Part shown: positions 1-6,379 of the stretch, in pieces | Layout: each line of letters opens with the position of its first letter | Numbering within the stretch: the stretch's first letter is position 1 | Source: Actinomycetes bacterium | GTDB taxonomy: Bacteria; Actinomycetota; Acidimicrobiia; Acidimicrobiales; Bog-793 | DNA length: 9,230 bases | Direction of reading: 5' to 3' | Assembly (NCBI GenBank): GCA_021821585.1 | Contig: JAKACF010000107.1 | Coordinates: forward strand, 1 to 9,230 | Program-made: the position numbers and the translations under genes | Notes under the pieces: generated by a model | Seen by the model: only the letters and a program-made list of their open reading frames with translations | Told to the model about the DNA's origin: nothing | The model's database searches: none

Positions 1-3000
1 GAAGAAGTGCCGGCGGTTGGCGACGCCCGACAGCTCGTCGCGCTGGGCGAGCGTCTGCACCTTGGAGAAGAGCTGGGCGTTCTCGTAGGCGACCACGCCC
101 TGGCCGGCAAGGGCCGCCGCGATCTTGGTCTGGGTGTCCCCGAAGGCGCCCGTGCGCGTGGCGACGACGACGAGCGCGCCGATGGCCTCCTCGCGGACGA
201 CGAGCGGGGCGACCACGAAGGAGCCGGACCGCCCGAGCAGCCCGAACAGCGGAGAGCTGCGGTCGGAGAAGACGGACCCGACCGACAGCGGGCTCCGCGA
301 CCTGAGGGCCTCGGCGATCTCGGGCTGGTCGCTGCGGGCGATGTCGAAGCCCTCGGGCGGCATGGTGACGCCCGCCCCCGCCGCGGCCGCCACCTCGAGC
401 CGCTCGCCGTCGGCGAGCAGGATGGCCCCGCCGTCGGCGGCCAGCGCCCCGATGGCGGTCTGAAGGGTCGTCGAGAGCACGGCGCGGGGCTCGAGGCTCT
501 GGCCGAGGGTCCGCATCGAGTCCCGCAGCAGCTCGGCCACCTCCCGCTGGCGCCGCTCGGAGGCGACCGACAGCTCCATCTCGGCCAGCCGGGCCGTCTC
601 GAGGGCGAAGGCGACGTGGCTCGTGATGGCCGACAGGATGTCGACGTCCTCGTGGGTGAAGATGCCCTTGGCGAGCCGGCTGTCGAGGTAGACGACGCCG
701 AGGAGGCGCTCTTCCATGACGAGGGGGGCCACGAGGATCGAGCGGAGGCCGTGGGTGACGGCCGACTCCGAGCCGAGGGCGGCGCCCTGCTCGGTGCCGG
801 TGAGCACGAGGGGCTCCCGGCTGGCGGCCACCTTGTCGACGATGGTCGAGGAGTATCCGCTCACCTCCTCGAGGTCGGCGCCGTTGGCGTCCCGCCCGAT
901 GTGGGGGAGGACCGCTCCGCTCTCCTCGTCGGTGAGGAAGAGCAGGGCCCGCTCGGCGTTCAGGATCCGCACCGTCTCGTCGAGTGCGAGCCGGATCAGC
1001 TCCTCGGGGTCGAGGACCTTGGCTGCCGCGGCCCCGACCTGCAGGAGCGCCTCGAGCTGGCGGGCGGCCCGACTCGCCCCCCGCAGGTTGCCGGGCCCGG
1101 GCGGGGCGGCCTCGAGGAGCGGCCCGGCCGCGCTGTGGGCGAGGGCGCCGGAGTTGGCGCTCTGGGTGACGTGGCGCCGGGCGGACCGCTCCTCGGGAAG
1201 GGGCGGCTGGATCCAGCGGACGTAGGCCGAGAGGCCGAGGTCCTCTGCGAGGCGGGCGGCCGTGACGGCCCCGCGCAGCGCCTCCTGCTCGTAGCCGACA
1301 CCGGCGAGCGCCCTCGCCCGGGCGCTCGCCAGGGCGACCTCGATCCCGGGGGCGTCCTGTCCGAGCAGCAGGCGGCCGGTGCGGTTGGACAGGCGCAGCG
1401 CCCGCCGGTGGTGGCCGGTCACGGCGAGGTAGGCGGTCTTGGCGGTCCCGTGGTAGGCCCGCAGCAGCGGCGTGCGGGCCGCGATCCGCAGCTCGGCGAC
1501 GGCCCGCCGCGCCCGGCGGCGGTGGCGCCTCGTCGGCGGCTCGGCGGCGGTGAGCTGGGCGATGCGGGCGAAGGCCTGGACGATCCAGAAGGCCGAGAAG
1601 CCGTACGGGCAGCTCCACGGCCGGAGCTTGGCGCTGCGGAAGCCGGTCACCGCCTCCTCGAAGGGCTCGCCGAGCTCGTTCAGCCCGAAGTGGAAGTTGG
1701 CGAGGGCGAGCTGGAGGCCCGCCTGCATGACCCGCGTCTGGCGGGCCTTCTCCGCCCGCTCGCTCACCTGGCGGATCTGCTCGAGGCCGGAGGTCGGCTG
1801 GTCGAGGTAGCCGGCGAGCGAGATCCCGACGAAGTCGAGGGGGCGGACGTGCTGGGGGGCCGTCGCGCCGGGCTGGGGACGGGTGTGCCACTGGCCCTCG
1901 TCGAGCCAGGAGACCTCGTCGAGCAGCCGCCCCCGCAGCGCCAGGCCGAGGCAGAGCTGGAGGACCCCGGTGGCCACCTCGCCGGCTGACAGCCAGCGGG
2001 ACTCCTGGCGCAGCGTCTCGGCGAGCAGCTGCTCGGAGCGGACCGGGTCCCCCTGGTACTCGAGGCTCATGCCCTCGATGAGCCGGGCGTGCGCCCGGGC
2101 GTAGGGGTCGCCCGAGGCCTCCGCCACCTTGCGGACGTGGCGGGCGACGACGCGGGCGGCCGTCACGAGGCGGTTCTGGGCGAACAGGGAGCCGATCACC
2201 GAGTAGGCGGCGACGTACTCCCGCGAGCGCCCGAGGCGGTTCGCCGGCAGCGTCGCCCGCAGGGCGACGGCCATCTCGGTTCCGACGTGGTGCTCCTGGT
2301 TCGCGGCGAAGCCCGCCAGCTCGAGCAGGCGGCACTCGAGGCGGAGGCGCTCGCGGCGCCCGGGACGGGCGGAGCCGAAGCCGATCCGCGTGATGCCCGT
2401 GACGAGGGCGCCGAGGGAGCGCAGGAAGGAGGTGATCCAGAGCACGAGACCGCTTCGCGGGAGCGGCCGGCCGATCGCCTTGAGGGCGGCCTTGGCCTGC
2501 TCGAGGCAGCTCGCCCCGTCGCCCTCGGCGAAGTACACCCGGGCGATCAGCTCGTGCACGAAGGCTCGGGCCTCCTGCTCGGACTCGAGGGTCAGCGCCA
2601 GCTCGTAGCGCTCGAGGGCGGCGACGTCGTCGCCCGAGCGGAACAGGGCCGTCCCGTAGTCGGCGTGGAAGGCGCCGCTGCGGCCGAGGCCGTGCGCCGT
2701 CGCCAGGCGGTCCGCCATCGAGAAGAACGAGAGGGCGTCCTCGTCCGCCTGGGCGGCGAGCGCCAGCTTGCCGGCCCGGTAGTTCGCCCCGAAGGCACGG
2801 GCGGGGTCGTCTTCCACCTGGCCGAGGCTGTAGTGGCGGGCGATCTCGTAGACGACCTCGGGGCGGCCGTCGCCGCTCTGCTCGAGCGCCTTGGCGAGCA
2901 GCTCGTGGGCCCGGCGTGCGGCGGCTCCGTCGAGTCCGGCGAGCAGCCGCTCCCGGACGCCCTCGTGGACGAAGCCGTAGCGGTCGGCACCCTGGGACTC

Positions 3001-4917
3001 GATGACGCGGGCCTGCTCGGCCTCTCCGAGGGCGAGGTGGACGTCCTCGAGCGTCCAGGCGGTCACCTCGGCGAGCAGCTCGGGGGAGAAGCTCGACCCG
3101 ATGACTGCGGCCTCGGTGACGAGCCAGCGCGTGGACGGCCGGAGCGTCTCGAGGCGCCGGAGGGCGAGCTCGAGGACGTCGGTCGGCAGGTCGAGGCTGG
3201 CGAGGGCGTCGGCGTCGACCGAGAAGGTGCCCCAGCTCGGGCGCAGCACCCCGGCGTCGAGGGCCGAGCGCAGGTACTCGATGGCGGCCGCCGGGTTGCC
3301 GTTCGCCCGGATCGTGATCTCGGACGCCAGCCCCTCGTCGAGGGCGTCGCCGCCGAGCTGGCGCCGGAGGATGAGCCCGATCTGGTCGTCGGAGAGCCGG
3401 GAGAGCTCGATGCGGCGGCGGAGATGGTCCCCGAGCTCGCCGAGGAGGCGCCCGAGCGCGGGCCGGCTCGCCCTGTCGTTGCGCGCCGTCATGACGAGCA
3501 GGACCGGCAGGCGGGCGAGCTCGGGAGCGAGGTAGGCGAGCACCCGGTGGGTGGCGTCGTCGGCGAGGTGGGCGCCGTCGATGACGATGAGGGTCCCGCC
3601 CGGGCGGGCGGCGGCGAGGGCGAGCAGGAGGTGGGCCGCCTCGATGACGGCGAACTCGTGCCAGCCCGCCTCCGCGCCCTCGGCCCTGGAGAGGAGGAAG
3701 CGGTCGAGCTCGGGCGAGAGGCCGACGAGCGACTCGGCCGCCCGGGCCTCGGAGAGGTGCAGCTCGGTGCGCAGGCGCTCGAGCTCGGCGGGGTCGCCCG
3801 TCTCGAGCTCGGAGAAGAAGCGGCCGAGCGCCTGGGCGAGCGCCCGGAGCGGCCCGAGCTGGCCGGGGCTGACGTGGGCCTCGAGGACGGCCATCTGCCC
3901 GGCGCGCGCCGCCCTCGTCAGCTCCTCGACGAGACGCGTCCGTCCGGCTCCCGCCTCCGACTCGACGAGGACGGCGGCGCCGGCGCCCGTCGAGCGGGTG
4001 TCGGCGAGCAGGCCGGCGAGCGCCTCGAGCTCCTGGTCCCGCCCGACGAGGGCGCGGTCGGCGAAGCCGAGCTCGCCACCGGTCGACTGCCCGAGCGGGG
4101 CGTCGGCCGACAGCGTCCCCCGCTTCAGCGCCTCGAGGTCGGCGAGGAGAGAGGCGGCGTCCTGGTAGCGGTCGTCCGGGTCCTTGGCGAGCAGCCGGGC
4201 GACGATCCGACCGACCTCCGGCGTGGCGTCCGGGCGCAGCGAGCGAAGGTCGGGGAGCGGGGCGACGGCGTGCAGGCGGACGACCTCGCCGACGTCGACC
4301 GCCCGGAAGGGCGGCCGTCCCGTCAGGCACTCGAACAGGACGGCGCCGAGCGAGTAGAGGTCCGAGCGGCGGTCGACGGGCCGGTGCACCATGCCCGTCT
4401 GCTCGGGGGCGCTGTAGAGGACGGTGCCGATGACCGAGTCGTCCGGCTGGCGGGTCCCGGTCGGGGTGGCGAGCCCGAAGTCGATGAGGACGGCCCGGCC
4501 GTCCTGGCGGATGACCACGTTGCGGGGCGCCACGTCGCGGTGGACGAGGCCCACCCGGTGGGCCGAGTCGAGGGCCGAGGCGACGTCGGTCGCGATGGCG
4601 ACGGCCTGCTCCTCGGGGATCGGCGTCCCGGAGCCGAGCAGCTCGGCGAGCGTGCGTCCGCCGATGAGCTCCATGACGAGCCAGGCGACCTCGCCGTCGT
4701 CGCCGACCTCGTACACCTTGCCGAGGCAGGGGTGGCGGAGGGCGGCGAGGATCGCCGCCTCGCGGCGGAACGTGATGCGCGCCGGATCGTCCGGCCCCGT
4801 CAGCTCCTTCAGCTTGACGGCGTACTCGCGCCCGTCCCGCAGCGCGCGGTACACCGCCGTCGTCGCCCCCCGGCCGAGCTCTTCGACGAGCTCGAACTCC
4901 GGGATCGCGATCCGCAT
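1..4917 (-). CDS. Giant protein kinase - ATPase - TPR - GAF - GAF - GGDEF signalling protein (3' end outside window)
   Basis: The frame is open for 1,639 codons from the ATG at 4917 to the window edge. The kinase domain (about 7-265) shows GRGATTAVY, AVK with Lys35, alpha-C Glu53, HRDVAPRN at 126-133, DFG at 146-148, APE at 170-172 and SDLYSLG at 185-191. An AAA_16/PknK-like ATPase (about 290-520) begins LVGRDQEL; its Walker A reads SEAGAGRT and Walker B LIVIDG. Then come a winged-helix-like stretch with GFVHEGVRERLL (648-659) and a long Leu/Ala/Glu-rich helical region (about 660-1280), probably degenerate TPRs, with an Arg-rich patch at 1130-1138. Two GAF domains follow (about 1295-1445 and 1465-1610); each has an APLV strand, GAF1 at 1397-1400 and GAF2 at 1570-1573. 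The window ends in RDELSGVANRRHFF (1626-1639), the entry signature of GGDEF domains, so roughly 150-170 residues should be missing. Inferred role: cytosolic multi-input kinase with c-di-GMP output. No signal peptide or membrane segment is seen. The ATG sits just before the kinase domain; an in-frame GTG at 4932, five codons upstream, is an alternative start. Confidence 0.93.
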   Translation of the reverse strand, partial: MRIAIPEFELVEELGRGATTAVYRALRDGREYAVKLKELTGPDDPARITFRREAAILAALRHPCLGKVYEVGDDGEVAWLVMELIGGRTLAELLGSGTPIPEEQAVAIATDVASALDSAHRVGLVHRDVAPRNVVIRQDGRAVLIDFGLATPTGTRQPDDSVIGTVLYSAPEQTGMVHRPVDRRSDLYSLGAVLFECLTGRPPFRAVDVGEVVRLHAVAPLPDLRSLRPDATPEVGRIVARLLAKDPDDRYQDAASLLADLEALKRGTLSADAPLGQSTGGELGFADRALVGRDQELEALAGLLADTRSTGAGAAVLVESEAGAGRTRLVEELTRAARAGQMAVLEAHVSPGQLGPLRALAQALGRFFSELETGDPAELERLRTELHLSEARAAESLVGLSPELDRFLLSRAEGAEAGWHEFAVIEAAHLLLALAAARPGGTLIVIDGAHLADDATHRVLAYLAPELARLPVLLVMTARNDRASRPALGRLLGELGDHLRRRIELSRLSDDQIGLILRRQLGGDALDEGLASEITIRANGNPAAAIEYLRSALDAGVLRPSWGTFSVDADALASLDLPTDVLELALRRLETLRPSTRWLVTEAAVIGSSFSPELLAEVTAWTLEDVHLALGEAEQARVIESQGADRYGFVHEGVRERLLAGLDGAAARRAHELLAKALEQSGDGRPEVVYEIARHYSLGQVEDDPARAFGANYRAGKLALAAQADEDALSFFSMADRLATAHGLGRSGAFHADYGTALFRSGDDVAALERYELALTLESEQEARAFVHELIARVYFAEGDGASCLEQAKAALKAIGRPLPRSGLVLWITSFLRSLGALVTGITRIGFGSARPGRRERLRLECRLLELAGFAANQEHHVGTEMAVALRATLPANRLGRSREYVAAYSVIGSLFAQNRLVTAARVVARHVRKVAEASGDPYARAHARLIEGMSLEYQGDPVRSEQLLAETLRQESRWLSAGEVATGVLQLCLGLALRGRLLDEVSWLDEGQWHTRPQPGATAPQHVRPLDFVGISLAGYLDQPTSGLEQIRQVSERAEKARQTRVMQAGLQLALANFHFGLNELGEPFEEAVTGFRSAKLRPWSCPYGFSAFWIVQAFARIAQLTAAEPPTRRHRRRARRAVAELRIAARTPLLRAYHGTAKTAYLAVTGHHRRALRLSNRTGRLLLGQDAPGIEVALASARARALAGVGYEQEALRGAVTAARLAEDLGLSAYVRWIQPPLPEERSARRHVTQSANSGALAHSAAGPLLEAAPPGPGNLRGASRAARQLEALLQVGAAAAKVLDPEELIRLALDETVRILNAERALLFLTDEESGAVLPHIGRDANGADLEEVSGYSSTIVDKVAASREPLVLTGTEQGAALGSESAVTHGLRSILVAPLVMEERLLGVVYLDSRLAKGIFTHEDVDILSAITSHVAFALETARLAEMELSVASERRQREVAELLRDSMRTLGQSLEPRAVLSTTLQTAIGALAADGGAILLADGERLEVAAAAGAGVTMPPEGFDIARSDQPEIAEALRSRSPLSVGSVFSDRSSPLFGLLGRSGSFVVAPLVVREEAIGALVVVATRTGAFGDTQTKIAAALAGQGVVAYENAQLFSKVQTLAQRDELSGVANRRHFF

Positions 4918-4983
4918 CGCGTCTGTTGGCACCTGCCCCCCGTGCCCCGGCCGCCAGCACCGGTGATCCACCTCTCTCCGAGG

Positions 4984-5006
4984 CCGCGCGAACACTGTCC
5001 GCGCGA
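4984..5006 (-). repeat. Two 8-bp direct repeats upstream of the giant kinase gene
   Basis: On the minus strand TCGCGCGG occurs twice, at 5006-4999 and 4991-4984, with start-to-start spacing of 15 bp. The repeats lie 67-89 bp upstream of the kinase ATG and just downstream of the candidate -10 box. They could be a regulator-binding site in the leader. The CGCGCG cores can also pair with each other as a 6-bp hairpin with a 9-nt loop. In DNA this GC-rich chance is a fair alternative. Confidence 0.35.
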
Positions 5007-5015
5007 CTGCTGCAG

Positions 5016-5021
5016 ATGATA
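5016..5021 (-). promoter_or_regulatory. Candidate -10 promoter box for the giant kinase gene
   Basis: The minus strand reads TATCAT, five of six matches to TATAAT, in the only AT-rich spot of the 132-bp gap between the hydrolase stop and the kinase start. It would give an untranslated leader of roughly 90 nt. No convincing TTGACA-like box is present 16-18 bp upstream, so this is a weak or activator-dependent promoter, or a chance match. The rest of the gap (4918-5049) shows no gene and no terminator with a T-run. Confidence 0.35.
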
Positions 5022-5049
5022 GCCCTTCCGCCGCAGGTCGGCTCGCCGA

Positions 5050-6354
5050 TCAGGGCTGGGAGGCGAGCGGCAGGCGGAGCGGCCTCGACCCCCCGTCCAG
5101 GGTCGAGGCCATCTGTTGCTCCTGGCTCACCATGCCGAGCTCCCAGGCGCCGACGCCGGCGACGTGGAAGGCCGAGGCGAGCGCCACCTTCAGGGCGATC
5201 GACAGCGGGTCGTCGAAGAAGGTGAGGTGCCAGTGGGTCCCGCGGCGGAACGAGAGGTAGGCCGTGTCCGTGACAGGGTCCCAGTGTGCGAGGCGGTGCG
5301 TGGCGGCGACGGCGTCGTAGGTGACGGCGTACGGCGAGCCGACGGTGACCGCCGGCAGCGTCGAGCTCGACGAGGTGAAGTCGTAGCCGTAGAAGGGGAC
5401 GCCGAGGATGATCTTTCGAGCCGGCACCTCGCTCAGGTAGCTCGCGAGCGAGCTGGCGTCGGAGAGCTCGGCGCCGACGAGGGGGGCGGTCGGGCCGGGC
5501 ACGGCCGGATCCCCCATGTCGTAGGCCATCACGAAGAGCTGGTCGACGAGAGGCGCGAGCGCCTTCACGTCGAAGAAGCTCTCCGGGTCGACGGCGGCCT
5601 GGGGGAAGGTGTTGAGAACGATCGTCCAGCTGGGGTCGATCTGGCGGAGCCGGGAGGAGAAGGCGGCGACGAAGGCGGTGAAGCCCTGGCGCGCCGAGGC
5701 GAGGCGGCCCTCGAGGTCGAGGTCGACCCCGTCGAAGGAGTGGCTGGCGAGCAGTGGCGCCACCCGGTCGGCGAGGGCCCGCCCCGAGGCCGGGTCGGCC
5801 GCCAGCGAGGCGAGCGTCGACTGGGTGCCCGAGTACAAGGTGAGCAGCGCCCGCACCCCGTTCGCGTGGGCGTCGGCCACGAGGGGCGCCACCGAGCCGT
5901 TGACGAGCGACTCCCAGCCCTGGCCCGAGTGCAGCAGGGTCCCCTTCGCCTCGACCTGGAGGGCGTAGTACCCGATCTCCGAGAGGGCGCGGTAGTCGAC
6001 GGTCGAGGTGCTCGCCAGCTCCCAGCTCGGGAGGAAGCCGAGCACGAGATGCGAGCCGACGCCCGGGCCGAAGGCCCCCGGCGGCAGCCCCGGTGCGGGC
6101 GCACCGGGCCGTGTCGGCAGGGTGACGCCGACGTGGCGCACGGCGGCGGCGTAGGCCGCCTGCTCGGCCGTCGCGAAGCGGGAGTACGGGCTCGTCGGAG
6201 GCGGTGGGGCGCTCGTGCCCCCGCCGCCCGCCCCGACGAGGCCGCAGCCGGCGAGGATCAGGGCGAGAAGGGCGAGGTGAAGGGCGCGCGCCGGGGCGGT
6301 TGGCCGCTGCGCATCCACGGATGGCGCAGCGTAGTGGAGCCGCTGCCCCGCCAC
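5050..6354 (-). CDS. Lipoprotein-type family 18 glycoside hydrolase (chitinase / peptidoglycan hydrolase-like)
   Basis: The 434-residue product has a lipoprotein signal: the hydrophobic run LHLALLALILAGC ends in the lipobox LAGC at Cys37, followed by a Gly/Ser/Pro-rich linker (38-57). The GH18 barrel runs from about 103 to 410. It shows GFLPSW (106-111), the catalytic motif DGVDLDLE (208-215) with all three Asp and proton-donor Glu215, QLFVMAYDM (272-280), LGVPFYGYDF (317-326), FFDDPLS (379-385) and GAWELG (402-407). This pattern resembles GH18 proteins of the YaaH/SleL spore-germination type that cut N-acetylglucosamine-containing glycans, so the likely target is peptidoglycan or chitin outside the membrane. 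No LysM or other carbohydrate-binding domain is seen. The longest start is a GTG at 6354; an internal GTG at 6318 would give a more compact signal peptide (Cys at 25) and is equally credible. Neither has a clear ribosome-binding site. Substrate is not determinable from sequence. Confidence 0.9.
   Translation of the reverse strand: MAGQRLHYAAPSVDAQRPTAPARALHLALLALILAGCGLVGAGGGGTSAPPPPTSPYSRFATAEQAAYAAAVRHVGVTLPTRPGAPAPGLPPGAFGPGVGSHLVLGFLPSWELASTSTVDYRALSEIGYYALQVEAKGTLLHSGQGWESLVNGSVAPLVADAHANGVRALLTLYSGTQSTLASLAADPASGRALADRVAPLLASHSFDGVDLDLEGRLASARQGFTAFVAAFSSRLRQIDPSWTIVLNTFPQAAVDPESFFDVKALAPLVDQLFVMAYDMGDPAVPGPTAPLVGAELSDASSLASYLSEVPARKIILGVPFYGYDFTSSSSTLPAVTVGSPYAVTYDAVAATHRLAHWDPVTDTAYLSFRRGTHWHLTFFDDPLSIALKVALASAFHVAGVGAWELGMVSQEQQMASTLDGGSRPLRLPLASQP
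5081..5110. repeat. Perfect 11-bp inverted repeat near the 3' end of the GH18 gene
   Basis: Arms GGCCTCGACCC (5081-5091) and GGGTCGAGGCC (5100-5110) are exact reverse complements separated by 8 nt. They lie within the coding sequence for residues 415-424 of the hydrolase, about 28 bp before its stop codon. In mRNA the arms would form a very stable hairpin. There is no T-run, so it is not a standard intrinsic terminator. Chance formation in GC-rich coding DNA is possible. Confidence 0.6.
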
Positions 6355-6370
6355 CGGGCGCCCCGTTCAC

Positions 6371-6376
6371 TAGGCT
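6371..6376 (+). promoter_or_regulatory. Possible -10 box (TAGGCT) for a leaderless transcript of the PIN/TRAM gene
   Basis: TAGGCT fits the TANNNT pattern used in many actinobacterial promoters. It ends 3 nt before the first GTG (6380) and 6 nt before the second (6383), the spacing expected when transcription starts at the start codon. No Shine-Dalgarno sequence precedes either GTG. No -35 element is recognisable. The site lies in the 25-bp gap between the divergent genes. Confidence 0.3.
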
Positions 6377-6379
6377 CTC

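Noticed and set aside
7..1989. Long plus-strand open frame of 660 codons
   Set aside because: It is codon-for-codon antisense to the giant kinase gene. Its product is low-complexity Gly/Glu/Arg/Leu sequence with no domain, whereas the minus strand gives clear GAF and GGDEF motifs.
4928..4946. GGCAC...GTGCC inverted repeat near the kinase start as an RNA switch
   Set aside because: The stem is only 5 bp and does not extend in either direction, which is expected by chance in sequence this GC-rich.
2089..5019. Plus-strand open frame of 976 codons
   Set aside because: It lies in the same antisense phase to the kinase, ATPase and TPR parts. It is open because GC-rich codons rarely give stops on the opposite strand, and its protein shows no recognisable motif.
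5036..5050. Near-palindrome just after the GH18 stop as a possible terminator
   Set aside because: The stem is only about 5-7 bp with a 2-nt loop, includes a mismatch, and has no T-run.
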